DNA of 33,121 nt from Schlesneria paludicola DSM 18645 (GCA_945862235.1 CAMAYU010000053.1:1-33121), one strand, 5' to 3'; numbered from the stretch's first letter, positions 1-8,454 are shown. Notes: a model not told the origin generated them from the sequence alone. Numbers and translations: made by a program.

Positions 1-470
1 CGCCGACACCATCGTTGTTCGAGCGGGTTCGATGCGCGAGGTGAGTTGATCTGCGTGGTCTTTTCGCAGCGCGCGGTGCGTTGCCGTTCTGCACCAAGGC
101 CGTCGATTCGGCAAGCTGCGCGGGCTGTTTCGGTTTCGTGAGCACGGCCAAACGGGGCCAGTCTACCAACTGTCACGGTTGTTCAGTGTTGTTGCAGTCG
201 TTCATCGCGGCTTCCGTAGATTTGCGAACTTTCTCTTCGCGAAGGGTCTGTGCTTGAGCTTATGATTCAGGCAACGCTTCCGGTTGCAGATGAGTTTGTG
301 GGATGAGACTTCAGGTCTGGTGCTGTCAGTTTTGACGAGGCGACTCGCCGCAATTGTGCGGGATCGAGCGACCGAACTGAACACGCTGCCGACGGCAGAC
401 TCTCCAGATCAGACTTCATCAATCGACTACGAAGCGGCAACAGTCAACGCCTTTTTATTGGAGATCAGTC
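1..470. other. Leader region with no convincing gene
   Basis: No open frame here looks like a protein over its whole length. A short frame reading ADTIVVRAGSMREVS and stopping at 47-49 could be the last residues of a plus-strand gene entering from the left, but it is too short to judge. The rest is the upstream region of the YTV-type gene, whose ribosome binding site GGAG lies at 460-463. No clear sigma-70 or sigma-54 promoter was recognised. Confidence 0.4.
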
Positions 471-1811
471 ATGAGAAAAACGATGGTCAGAATGCTGACC
501 GCGCTGGCGCTCGGCATCGTCGCGGCACCTGGTTCGGTCGAAGCGGGCCGCTATTGCGGAGCCGCCAGTTACAGTTGTTGCCCCGCGCCCGTTTGCCAGC
601 CCGCCGCGTGTTACACGACTTGCCGCGTCGAGCGTCAGCAGTGCGAACGCACGGTCTACAGCTACGTTCAAGAGCCTCAGCAGTACATGGTGTCGCGTAC
701 CGTCCACGACACGATCTACGAAGACGTTGCCGAAACGCGACAGCGCACCGTCCAAGAGACCGCCTTCCGCGAAGAGCAGTATCAAGTCGCACGTCAGGTC
801 ATCGAGACCGCCGAACGCGAAGAGCAGTACACCGTGATGCGGCCCGTCACCGAGACTCAGTACCGCGAGCATTGCTACACGGTGCAGAAGCCCGTTTGGA
901 CGGAATCGACGCGTGAAGTTCGTCGCTGTGTCCAACGCCCCGTGACGGAGACCATCGAACGCGAATGCCGTCGCACCGTCGTTCGCACCGTGAGCGAGAC
1001 CGTCAACCAAGAACGCTGCTACACCGTGATGGAACCGGTCACCACCTGCCGCACTGTTCGCAAGGACTGCGGCAAGTGGACGTGGCAACGGGCCTACAAC
1101 CCCAGCTTCCCGTTCCCCGGATTGACGTGTGATGACTGCGGCAATTCACGCTGGGCAATGCAGCCACGCGGCTTCTACACGCTCCGCCCTCAATGGTGCC
1201 CGAACGTCGTCGAGAGCCAAGTCGCCTGCACGACCTATCAACCCAAAGTCTGCCGCCAGACAGTTCCCGTCACCGTCTGTCGCCAAGTCCCCGAGACCAT
1301 CGTGACGAAGGTCCCCGTTCAGGTTTGCCGCATCGTCTCGCAAGAGGTCGTCGAGCAAGTTCCCGTTCGAACCTGTCGCATGGTGTGTGAACAAGTCACG
1401 CAACGCATCCCGTACCAAGTCTGCCGACAAGTCGCCGAACAATGCACTCGCAAGGTGCCCGTTCAGACCTGTCGCACAGTCATGGAAACCAAGACCTGCC
1501 GCGTCCCATTTACGGTCTGCCGCCAAGAGCCTTACACCGTGACGCACCGCGTCGCCAAGTGTGTCGCTCGCGAAGAGCAAGTCCCGTGTACTCGTATGGT
1601 GACGCGCTGCGTCCCTCGCGTGGAGACGTATGAAGTCTGCAAGATCGTCCCGCACACCGTCTGCCCCGCGTCACCTTGTTCGACAGGCGGCTGTGCCTCG
1701 GGAAACTGCGGCGTTCCCAACGCAGCCCCACCCGTCGGCGTGTCACCAACCCCCGTTCCGGAGTCTGTACCATTGACTCGCATCCCCGCCCCACGCGGCG
1801 CGGCCACCTGA
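471..1811 (+). CDS. Secreted Cys-rich YTV-motif protein, probable cell-envelope protein
   Basis: A 446-residue exported protein. Residues 1-25 form a signal peptide with a basic start, a hydrophobic core and a VEA|G cleavage site. Residues about 50-200 are degenerate repeats with YTVMRPV, YTVQKPV and YTVMEPV. Residues about 205-250 form a distinct Trp/Pro-rich middle (CDDCGNSRW). Residues about 250-410 are tandem units spaced by VCRQ, VCRI, TCRM and TCRT, each with one cysteine; the tail is Pro-rich. The many regularly spaced cysteines suggest a disulfide-linked extracellular layer. YTV-motif proteins of planctomycetes have been proposed as cell-wall proteins; applying that here is inference from the repeats. 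The start is set by GGAG 7 nt upstream of the ATG. The gene stands alone and ends at a strong stem-loop. The exact family and function are not certain. Confidence 0.75.
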   Translation: MRKTMVRMLTALALGIVAAPGSVEAGRYCGAASYSCCPAPVCQPAACYTTCRVERQQCERTVYSYVQEPQQYMVSRTVHDTIYEDVAETRQRTVQETAFREEQYQVARQVIETAEREEQYTVMRPVTETQYREHCYTVQKPVWTESTREVRRCVQRPVTETIERECRRTVVRTVSETVNQERCYTVMEPVTTCRTVRKDCGKWTWQRAYNPSFPFPGLTCDDCGNSRWAMQPRGFYTLRPQWCPNVVESQVACTTYQPKVCRQTVPVTVCRQVPETIVTKVPVQVCRIVSQEVVEQVPVRTCRMVCEQVTQRIPYQVCRQVAEQCTRKVPVQTCRTVMETKTCRVPFTVCRQEPYTVTHRVAKCVAREEQVPCTRMVTRCVPRVETYEVCKIVPHTVCPASPCSTGGCASGNCGVPNAAPPVGVSPTPVPESVPLTRIPAPRGAAT

Positions 1812-1887
1812 TCGAATGCGTTGATTGAACGGCCTCACCAGCCTTCCACATCCACCACGGACCTGCACCCAATCAGGACCACAACAG

Positions 1888-1923
1888 AAACGGGACGCCC
1901 TCCTCACGGAGGACGTCCCGTTT
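1888..1923 (+). terminator. Strong stem-loop terminator after the YTV gene
   Basis: AAACGGGACG at 1888-1897 pairs perfectly with CGTCCCGTTT at 1914-1923, and the inner CCTCC/GGAGG pair extends the stem to about 16 bp with one mismatch around a TCAC loop. The A-run before and T-run after the stem mean it could work in both directions. It lies about 75 bp after the stop codon of the YTV-type gene. Confidence 0.7.
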
Positions 1924-1990
1924 CGCATTTCGTGACTCGATGTGTATGGACTCAACGCAACCCAGGACTGGCGCATCAACAACTGTCTGA

Positions 1991-2070
1991 GTTTGGTGAG
2001 CCGGGTGCCGTAAGGCCTCGGACGGGATGTCGCAGAATCCGGGGCCTTACGGCACCCGGCTCACCAAAAC
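1991..2070. repeat. Family-1 palindromic repeat (GGTGAGCCGGGTGCCGT type)
   Basis: A long inverted repeat. The arm at 1991-2022 and the arm at 2038-2070 are reverse complements over about 32 bp with one substitution and one indel, around a 15-nt loop. Related elements sit at 8262-8417, 19071-19204 and 32913-32975. The stretch 1812-2127 otherwise contains only the terminator at 1888 and no gene. Confidence 0.85.
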
Positions 2071-2127
2071 CGAACCGACAAATCACGACAGTCATTGATG
2101 CACCGAATCGGATTCGCATCGAGTGTG

Positions 2128-2486
2128 TTACAGCCCGAGCGTGGTCGCAACGCCTCATCGACCGCCGACATGTTCGGCAGCGTTCCCAGCACGCGATCCA
2201 CCGCCTTATCGAGAACCGTGGCCAGATTGTCTGTGACGATGACGGAGTCACTCACCAATCCCGAAGCTCGTCCTTCGGGAGTCGCCTGCGTGATGAAAAC
2301 TCGGCTAGGGTGACCTGCACGGGCAAGGTTGCTCGTGATCATCGTCAACACGACTTGCGGAAGCCCGTCGCGAGCTGATCCGACTGAACGATGAGTGCCG
2401 GACGCCGCTTGAACGTTTGTTGATTGCTATCCGGATACCACACCAGCACGACATCACCTCGGGTAAAGGGCAGCGTAAGCCTCCAT
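2128..2486 (-). pseudogene. MazF/PemK-type toxin, frameshifted
   Basis: Read across three frames, the minus strand encodes a nearly complete MazF/PemK-family endoribonuclease. It begins RGDVVLVWYPDSN and RRPALIVQSDQLATGF, continues QVVLTMITSNLARAGHPSR and PEGRASGLVSDSVIVTDNLA, then VDRVLGTLPNMSAVDEAL, and ends TTLGL and a stop at 2128-2130. The reading frame breaks in three places: between a likely ATG at 2486 and RGDVV (about 2455-2465), near 2352-2362 (GFR to QVVL) and near 2143-2150 (LR to TTLGL). Family members are RNases that cut single-stranded RNA and are about 110-120 residues long, which fits this span. It lies directly after its probable antitoxin gene. With three breaks it is very unlikely to be active. 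Sequencing error is less likely because neighbouring genes are intact. Confidence 0.8.
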
Positions 2487-2497
2487 TCCGGGAGCGT

Positions 2498-2698
2498 TCA
2501 AACTTCGCTCCACGCGGCAAACTTGCCGCGCAGCTCCGCAGTCGTGAACTGTGGTGGAATTGCCGATGTCGTGTTCGACTCGGCAATGTTTTCCGGTGGC
2601 AAGAACGTGACGATCACGCGCACGCGACCGACATCGCGAGGCCGTTCAGCCAAGTCGACTCGACCGTTCTCATACGTACCTTCAATTGTCTGCAACAT
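2498..2698 (-). CDS. AF2212-like antitoxin
   Basis: A 66-residue protein starting MLQTIEGTYENGRVDLAE and continuing RVRVIVTFLPPE, the pattern of small AF2212-like (DUF104-type) antitoxins: a beta-rich N-terminal DNA-binding segment followed by a variable tail that would hold the toxin. The ribosome binding site AAGGAG lies 7 nt before the ATG at 2698. The toxin remnant follows 11 nt after the stop, the usual antitoxin-then-toxin order. The gene is intact while its toxin is not, so it may persist as an orphan antitoxin. It follows the large cytochrome/DUF1549 gene by 25 bp and may be co-transcribed. Assignment to the exact antitoxin family is by eye. Confidence 0.65.
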   Translation of the reverse strand: MLQTIEGTYENGRVDLAERPRDVGRVRVIVTFLPPENIAESNTTSAIPPQFTTAELRGKFAAWSEV

Positions 2699-2723
2699 TG
2701 TCAGGCTCCTTGTTTGTGACCGA

Positions 2724-5700
2724 TCAGTCCTTCGTCACGGTCTCATCAAGATTCAACAGCACGCGCGAGACAGCGGTCCACGCGGCCGCTTGAGCGGGTG
2801 TGGCGTTGGCTGGCAGTGTCGGCGGTTTGGCCGGATCGTTGGCGGCCAGTTCCCACGGCTTGGCATCTGCGGCGGAGAACTTGGTCGTTTGCTGGGCGAG
2901 CAGTTTCAACAGGACGTTTCGTTCGTGATCGCTCGGGGGCCGGGAGACACAGCGGCGGAAGGACCATGTCAGGCGAGTGGCATCGTCCGTGCCTCCCTCT
3001 TTCAGCGTGAGCAGCGCGAGGTTGCGGGCACATTCGAGGAAGATCGTTTCGTTCAGAGTGGTGAGTGCTTGAAGCGGCGTGTTCGAGCGAGTGCGCCTGA
3101 CACACGAAAAGTCTCCATTCGGGGCGTCGAAGTTGGTGAGCATCGGATACGGCGTCGAGCGTCTTCTGAACGTGTAGATCGCGCGGCGGTAGCGTTCGGA
3201 GCCGGTCTCGTCGTTCCACACGAACGGGCCGTAACTGGCGGGTGGGACGAACAGGAAGGCGGGCGCGGGCGCGAAGACGCTCGCGCCGCCGACCTTTGGG
3301 TTAAGCAGGCCGCTCGCCGCGAGAGCGATGTCGCGCACGATCTCGCCTTCCACGCGAAGACGCGGTGAGCGGGCGAGCCAGCGGTTGTACTGGTCTTGTT
3401 CGTACAGGGCGGGCGTGACGCGACTCGATTGGCGATATGTTGCGCTCGTCACGATCAGGCGATGCAGGTGCTTGAGACTCCACCCGTGATCCATGAACTC
3501 GACCGAGAGCCAGTCGAGCAACGCGGGATGCGACGGCGGGTCGCTCTGTGTGCCGAGGTCTTCGCTCGACGCGACGATCCCGGTGCCAAAGTACGCCTGC
3601 CAGATGCGATTCACTTGCACGCGCGCCGCAGTGGGACTGCGTCGGTCAACGATCCAATTAGCGAGCGTGAGACGGTTGAGCGGCGCTTCGCCCAAGGTAG
3701 CCGTGTCGCTCCGCGACACGTTGCGCGATGGCGAGATGTCGCCAATTGGTGATTGGGCGTTCAGCAACAAGTTGGACGCTGGTGCTTCATCTCGCTTCCT
3801 GTCGCGGAGCGAAACGGCTACGGGAAGCGAATGCAGAAACGCGGGCACTCCCGGCGTGACCGCCTTATCAGGCTTGAGCCAATCGCCGCGCAGCAGCAGC
3901 CGAGTATTGCGAGGTTCGGTGCGAGCCATCAGCGTGAGCGTCGTCGAACCGCGCGGCCACTGTTGCCACAACGCTTCGATCTTCTCGTTGGCCTCTTTCC
4001 ATGCGGGGACCGTCGTGCGCCAGTGCGAAAAGACTGCAGCAACTTGATCGGATGAACGCTTGTCGGGCGAAGTGGCGAGGATCTCGTGGACTCGCGCCGG
4101 AACGGGATTGGCCTCGGGGTTCGCGACCGTCGTGACCGACAGGCGGAACCTGCCGAGGTTGTTGTTCATGTTGTCATCGCTGTTCCATCCGCCGTGCATC
4201 TGCTTGAGATTGATGTGCAGCCGCGTGCCGCCCTCGTAACCGAACGACTTCTCGGGGACGAAGACGGCGTTGCGAGGCTGATTGCGCCGGCCCGGACCTT
4301 GGTCGATGCCCCACGCGGTCTCATCCTTGCCATCGATGGCGAAGTCGATCGGCCCCGTGACGCGCTTCTTGTCGGTCTTGTCGTAAAAGTTCGGTTCGAG
4401 GTCTCGTTCGGGATTCGAGTAGTCCGCCAAGACCTTCACGAACTTGAGCTTCTCGCGCACACCCGGCTTGGGTTGGCCTTCGACCTCTTTCACCGGTTCG
4501 ATCTCCACGGTGAACTCGGTCAGCGCACACGTTCCCATGAACGAACGGCCCGGTCCGTTGCATGGCAGGTTCGGATCGTTGAGTAACTCCAGCTGGAAGC
4601 CGGTGATGTTTTTTTGGTCGGTCTCACCCCGCAGAGTCGTCGAATACTTCGTCGGCGCGTAACCCTGCGCGAGGATCGAACCGTCGCCCATGTCGATGTA
4701 CCGCTGCCCGTTGTCTCCCGCGTTTTCGAGCTGCAGGATGTGCCAGTCGCCTCCCGTAGCCGTCACGCTCCGCGTGACGATGGCCGATGAAGAGTCGGCG
4801 TCCTTTTGCGACGAAGCGTTTGGCGGTTGTTGTGAGCTGGTTTGCTCGTCGGCTTTCATCACGCGGAGCGTGACGGCTACTTTTCCCCACGCGGCCATGC
4901 GTTCGCGCCAATCGGGCATCTGCTGTTGGAGGCGGCTTTCGATGGCCGTCATCTCGCGGCGCAGGTCGGCGATCTTCGCCCGCTCATCGACCGAGTAGAC
5001 GACGCGCTGGGCCTCGTGGTCGTTGTTGAGGAACGCGAACAGACGGTAGTACTCCTCGTGCGTGATCGGGTCGTACTTGTGTGTGTGGCATTGGGCACAC
5101 TGAATCGTCAGCCCGAGAAACGTCTTGCCGACGGCGTCCATCCGGTCGAACATCGCGTCCATCCGGAATTGCTCGGGGTCCACGCCTCCCTCTTCGTTCA
5201 GCATCGAGTTCCGCAGGAAGCCGGTCGCGACGATCTGGTCCTGTGTCGGTTGAGGCAGCAGGTCACCAGCAAGCTGCTCGATCACAAACTGGTTGTACGA
5301 CAGGTCTCGATTCAGCGCGTCGATGACGTAGTCACGATAGAAGGCGATCTGCCGCGACTTGTCCTTCTCAAACCCGTCCGAGTCGGCATACCGCGCCGCG
5401 TCGAGCCAGTGTCGGCCCCAACGCTCACCGTAGTGCGGCGACTTGAGCAGCCGCTCGACCTGTTTTTCGTAAGCCTCCGGCGACGCATCCGCCAGAAAGG
5501 CATCGACCTCTTCAATCGTCGGAGGCAACCCGATCAGATCGAGCTGCAGCCGACGCAACAAAGAGACCTTGTCGGCCTCGGGCGATGGAGTCAACCCGTG
5601 TTCAACGAGCTTCGCCGCGACAAACCGATCAATCTCATTCCGCACTCGAAACCGCGCGGCATCGACCCCGGGCACACCCGGCCTCACCGGAGCCTTGAAC

Positions 5701-6146
5701 GCCCAGTGCGCGGAATACTCGGCCCCACTCGCCACCCAACGCTTCAGCAATTCGATCTGGCTCGCCGTGAGCGGCTTGTGCTTCCCCTTGAGCGGCGGCA
5801 TCCGAGTCGCCTCGTCGGTGCTGGTGATTCGCTTGATGAGCTCGCTCGCCTCAATCTTGCCCGGCACGATGGCGATCTCACCCGACTCGGCAGCCTTCGT
5901 CGCGGCACCACGTTGATCCAGCCGCAGCCCCGCCTGCCGCTCCTTCTCATCCGGACCATGACAAGCAAAACAGTTGTCCGACAGGATCGGCCGAATGTCA
6001 CGGTTGAAGTCGAGGGCGTGTGATACAACGTCCCCCTTCCCTTCTGATCGTGGCTCATTGGCTCGCGATGACGAGACGAGTGCGATGGCACAGAGAACGG
6101 ATGGCGCAGCAAAGGCCAACACTCGCGGCATCGTCAAGTTGGGCAT
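2724..6146 (-). CDS. Planctomycete cytochrome c / DUF1549 / DUF1553 protein
   Basis: About 1140 residues with the fused domain order seen almost only in planctomycetes and relatives. An N-terminal hydrophobic segment (about residues 6-28) suggests export. A planctomycete cytochrome c domain (PSCyt1) has heme motif CFACH at about 59-63. DUF1549 (PSCyt2) spans roughly 170-390, with NEIDRFV, LDLIGLPPT and a second heme motif CAQCH at about 350-354. DUF1553 (PSD1) occupies roughly 830-1090, starting near NRLTLANWIVD. The heme motifs imply a redox role, but no reaction is established for these families. The ATG at 6146 is chosen because it starts the hydrophobic signal; TTG at 6218 and ATG at 6215 in the same frame are alternatives, and none has a strong ribosome site. 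Two in-frame palindromic insertions, at about residues 423-464 and 775-817, lie in variable segments. Confidence 0.9.
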   Translation of the reverse strand: MPNLTMPRVLAFAAPSVLCAIALVSSSRANEPRSEGKGDVVSHALDFNRDIRPILSDNCFACHGPDEKERQAGLRLDQRGAATKAAESGEIAIVPGKIEASELIKRITSTDEATRMPPLKGKHKPLTASQIELLKRWVASGAEYSAHWAFKAPVRPGVPGVDAARFRVRNEIDRFVAAKLVEHGLTPSPEADKVSLLRRLQLDLIGLPPTIEEVDAFLADASPEAYEKQVERLLKSPHYGERWGRHWLDAARYADSDGFEKDKSRQIAFYRDYVIDALNRDLSYNQFVIEQLAGDLLPQPTQDQIVATGFLRNSMLNEEGGVDPEQFRMDAMFDRMDAVGKTFLGLTIQCAQCHTHKYDPITHEEYYRLFAFLNNDHEAQRVVYSVDERAKIADLRREMTAIESRLQQQMPDWRERMAAWGKVAVTLRVMKADEQTSSQQPPNASSQKDADSSSAIVTRSVTATGGDWHILQLENAGDNGQRYIDMGDGSILAQGYAPTKYSTTLRGETDQKNITGFQLELLNDPNLPCNGPGRSFMGTCALTEFTVEIEPVKEVEGQPKPGVREKLKFVKVLADYSNPERDLEPNFYDKTDKKRVTGPIDFAIDGKDETAWGIDQGPGRRNQPRNAVFVPEKSFGYEGGTRLHINLKQMHGGWNSDDNMNNNLGRFRLSVTTVANPEANPVPARVHEILATSPDKRSSDQVAAVFSHWRTTVPAWKEANEKIEALWQQWPRGSTTLTLMARTEPRNTRLLLRGDWLKPDKAVTPGVPAFLHSLPVAVSLRDRKRDEAPASNLLLNAQSPIGDISPSRNVSRSDTATLGEAPLNRLTLANWIVDRRSPTAARVQVNRIWQAYFGTGIVASSEDLGTQSDPPSHPALLDWLSVEFMDHGWSLKHLHRLIVTSATYRQSSRVTPALYEQDQYNRWLARSPRLRVEGEIVRDIALAASGLLNPKVGGASVFAPAPAFLFVPPASYGPFVWNDETGSERYRRAIYTFRRRSTPYPMLTNFDAPNGDFSCVRRTRSNTPLQALTTLNETIFLECARNLALLTLKEGGTDDATRLTWSFRRCVSRPPSDHERNVLLKLLAQQTTKFSAADAKPWELAANDPAKPPTLPANATPAQAAAWTAVSRVLLNLDETVTKD
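3697..3823. repeat. In-gene palindromic mini-element, copy 2
   Basis: The left end at 3697-3720 reads GTAGCCGTGTCGCTCCGCGA then CACG; the right end at 3800-3823 is nearly its reverse complement. The left end is also a perfect 8-bp hairpin with loop TCC (3702-3720). The whole ~127-bp element lies in frame in the DUF1549/DUF1553 gene. It encodes a segment starting VAVSLRDRKRDE and ending VSRSDTATLGE, just before the DUF1553 domain. It matches copy 1 at 4756-4880 in ends, length and encoded peptide. Confidence 0.8.
4756..4880. repeat. In-gene palindromic mini-element, copy 1
   Basis: The left end at 4756-4779 reads GTAGCCGTCACGCTCCGCGT then GACG; the right end at 4857-4880 is its reverse complement with at most one mismatch. 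Each end is itself a short hairpin. The interior is a hydrophilic Ser/Gln/Asp-rich stretch of the protein (QTSSQQPPNASSQKDAD). The element begins VAVTLRVMKADE and ends VTRSVTATGG in translation, parallel to copy 2. It lies between the second heme motif region and the DUF1553 domain. Confidence 0.85.
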
Positions 6147-6229
6147 GATGAAAACACTCAAGACGGAAGTGGTCTGTGCGGAGCGATGAAGGGGAGACAC
6201 GAAGTGGCTACTCATCAAGTTGGCGTACT

Positions 6230-6451
6230 CTACCGAACACCAGACTCACGGAGCAGTTTGTCCGACCACTCCGCTTGTCCGTTCGGGAGCGGCAAGGGGG
6301 GTGGCAGCGTGTAGTCGATGTCGGCTTCGTAGTGGTAGAGGTCGTAGACGCTTTGCAACGCGAGTTGCAGGTCGAGTTGGCCATCGGTTTCTTGTGGCAG
6401 TAGCGGCACCGGAACGGTGGGAAGTGGACTATCGAGTGCCACGCTACGCCG
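6230..6451 (-). pseudogene. C-terminal remnant of a DUF4058-family protein
   Basis: The minus strand reads YRRSVALDSPLPTVPVPLLP then DLQLALQSVYDLYHYEADID and YTLPPPLPLPNGQAEWSDKL, ending LLRESGVR and a stop at 6230. This matches the end of DUF4058 proteins: a Pro-rich LPTxPVPLLP strand, the DLQ...VYD helix, then IDYxxPPxPPL and a WxxxLLR helix. Family proteins are about 250 residues; only the last 70 or so remain, and upstream the similarity stops near 6450. A GTG at 6440-6442 could start a 70-residue protein but has no good ribosome site. The break next to a transposase remnant suggests deletion by an insertion sequence. Recognition is from memory of the family. Confidence 0.55.
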
Positions 6452-6566
6452 GTAACCCTTTTGGGGGAGTTATTGAAAGAAGTCTCGATGCGATTTGGGG
6501 GTTCGATCATTCTTTCGATTGTCACAAGGAAGGAATGGTCTGGCTCTCACCCGAAAGGACTCGGGA

Positions 6567-7174
6567 ATGTCGCATCGAGACAGGGACGGTTTGATTGCAT
6601 CGGGGGGTTACGTTCAAGAGTTGTCGGCGGCGGTCCACTGGTTGTTGTCCGGGGTCGAGTGGAAGGGGATCGCGCTGCGCCGCGATTGTGGCTGGGCCGT
6701 GCGGGGGCTCGTGACGGCGGCGTTGTTGTGGGCGTGGTCTTCGGAAGCGGCACTCATGGAGCGGTTCGACCGGGCGCGGCAGGTCGCGCGGCGGCTCTGC
6801 GGGAAGGGCGCTCCGCAGAGTTCGTCTTACCAGGCGTTCATCAAGTTTGCTGGTGCGGTGGACGGTTGGCCTGTTTGGTGCCGGCCCTGAGGTCTCGGAT
6901 GGAGCGGGAGTTTCCCGATTCGTTTCGGATCGCCGGCTTCGTGGTGCTGGCGGGAGACGGCACCAAGGTGGGTCTGCCGCGCACGGTGTCGAACGAGGCG
7001 CGGTTTTCTCCGGCCAAGACACAGGCTCGCGGTCGGAAGCCGAGGAAGCCGAAACGTCGCGGCCGACGGTCGCGATCGCGGAAGGTCCGGCAGCGCCGGG
7101 CTCGTGAAAAGAAGGCCGATTCGCCGCAACTGGCGCTCACCGCGCTGTCCCACCCTACAGTGTGTGCAGCCTGA
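6567..7174 (+). pseudogene. Truncated, frameshifted transposase (IS4-type)
   Basis: The ATG at 6567 follows AAGGA by 8 nt. The first frame reads to VDGWPVW near 6875, including ELSAAVHWLLSGVEWKG, WSSEAALMERFDRA and SYQAFIKFAG. A frameshift in GTTTGGTG at about 6873-6880 moves the reading to the frame with RMEREFPDSFRIAGFVVLAG, DGTKVGLPRTVSNEARFSPA and a run of Arg/Lys, ending SPQLALTALSH near 7150. DGTKVGLPRTxSNE resembles the first catalytic-Asp region of IS4-type transposases common in planctomycetes. The rest of the catalytic domain is missing; the frame then runs into unrelated sequence. The family call is from motif memory. It is not active. Confidence 0.6.
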
Positions 7175-7330
7175 AAATGGACGGAGCCGTGATGAACGGA
7201 CTCGCCGCTGTGGACTTGTCAAAACGTCGCAGTTAGCTTCTCTCGCCCGGCTCACGAAGACTCGAAGGCGAGTCCCGATTCATCGTGAACCGCCACACCG
7301 TCAGCACGATCTGCCACAGGACCACTGCCC

Positions 7331-8239
7331 ATGCCCTCGAACGCCGAGATCATCGAACAACTTCGCTGGAAGAAGCTCCCCGTGTTGGACGACGGTTTTG
7401 TCTGTCTAGTCGATGTGATGGGCGACGACTCTTCCGTCGTGCAGGCGGCCCGCGTGAGTTACGGCGAAGGGACGAAGAAGGTGTCGGACGATCGGACTCT
7501 GATTCGCTACCTCCTGCGACACCGACACACCACACCGTTTGAGATGGCCGAGATTAAGATTCTGGTCCGCGTTCCGATGGATTGCTGGCGACAGTGGATT
7601 CGTCACCGCATGGCCAGCGTGAACGAGTACAGCACGCGGTACTCGGTGGCGATTGACTCGGCGCAATCGACGCCCGCCGACGCTTGGCGGTCGCAGGCCG
7701 AGCAGAATCGTCAGGGAAGCGGCCAATCGCTGGCGACCGAGATCGGTGCGACGCTCTCCGCCGACGAACAGCGTCTGCACGAAGAGACTCGCCGCATCTA
7801 CGACGCGCGGCTCGCAGCGGGCGTCGCGCGCGAACAGGCTCGCAAAGACTTGCCGCTCGCCACGTACACTGAAGCCTACTGGAAGATCGATCTTCACAAC
7901 CTGCTCCATTTTCTCGCGCTGCGCATGGACGCACATGCTCAAGAAGAGATCCGGCTCTACGCGACCATGATCGGTCAGGAGATCGTCCGTCCGCTGTTCC
8001 CCGTTGTGTGGGAAGCGTTCGAGGACTATCGCCTCGGTGGCGGAACGCTCAGCCGTTTGGAGCAGGGGGTGATTCGTCGCCTTGCTTTACGCGGTGCTGA
8101 GCAGGGCAAAGCTCCGCCGTACTCGACCGACGATTTCATGGCCGTTCAGGACGTGACCTGGCGCGAACTGAACCGCTGCCGCGAACGAGACGAATGCCGC
8201 GAGAAGCTCAGTGATTTGGGGCTGTTGCTGCCCGAGTGA
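7331..8239 (+). CDS. thyX: FAD-dependent thymidylate synthase ThyX
   Basis: A 302-residue flavin-dependent thymidylate synthase that methylates dUMP to dTMP with methylene-tetrahydrofolate and NAD(P)H, in the cytoplasm. The signature RHRMASVNEYSTRYS lies at residues 91-105, containing the RHRx7S motif that binds FAD and dUMP. Before it are RHRHTTPFEMAEIKILVRVP (63-82) and the VSYG start-domain strand; after it KDLPLATYTEAYWKIDLHNL, where family members place the dUMP-binding region. ThyX proteins are usually 220-260 residues; this one carries a charged C-terminal tail of about 50 residues (RCRERDECREKLSDL). No thyA is visible. The gene stands alone downstream of the transposase remnant; a small hairpin (GACTCG/CGAGTC, 7259-7274) lies in its leader. 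Confidence 0.95.
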   Translation: MPSNAEIIEQLRWKKLPVLDDGFVCLVDVMGDDSSVVQAARVSYGEGTKKVSDDRTLIRYLLRHRHTTPFEMAEIKILVRVPMDCWRQWIRHRMASVNEYSTRYSVAIDSAQSTPADAWRSQAEQNRQGSGQSLATEIGATLSADEQRLHEETRRIYDARLAAGVAREQARKDLPLATYTEAYWKIDLHNLLHFLALRMDAHAQEEIRLYATMIGQEIVRPLFPVVWEAFEDYRLGGGTLSRLEQGVIRRLALRGAEQGKAPPYSTDDFMAVQDVTWRELNRCRERDECREKLSDLGLLLPE

Positions 8240-8261
8240 TCTTGTTGCGTTCTTCTTGATA

Positions 8262-8417
8262 CCTCACGCGGCCTGAAGTGAGGCATCTGCCCAACGTCGG
8301 TCTTGGTGAGCCGGGTGGCGTCAGCCCCCCGGCTCTTCATCATGGAGTGAATGACAAAGTGAGTGCCATTGGGCGGACGCCCCCGGCTCACCAAGAAAGC
8401 CTCATTGCCCACGCGGT
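8262..8417. repeat. Family-1 composite palindromic repeat
   Basis: Inner arms CTTGGTGAGCCGGG (8302-8315) and its reverse complement (8382-8395) are perfect. Outer sequences around CACGCGG and AGTGAGGC (8265-8284) are repeated in inverted form near 8398-8417 with mismatches. The layout matches the element at 19071-19204. It fills the space between convergent thyX and the gene at 8455-8799 and may act as a terminator for both. Confidence 0.75.
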
Positions 8418-8454
8418 TAAACGAAGCGAACGACCTTCTCGATTTAGGCGTGAC

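Noticed and set aside
4842..6023. Long plus-strand ORF of 393 codons
   Set aside because: It lies entirely antisense to the cytochrome/DUF1549 gene, whose heme motifs and domain order are clear; its composition is that of a high-GC shadow frame.
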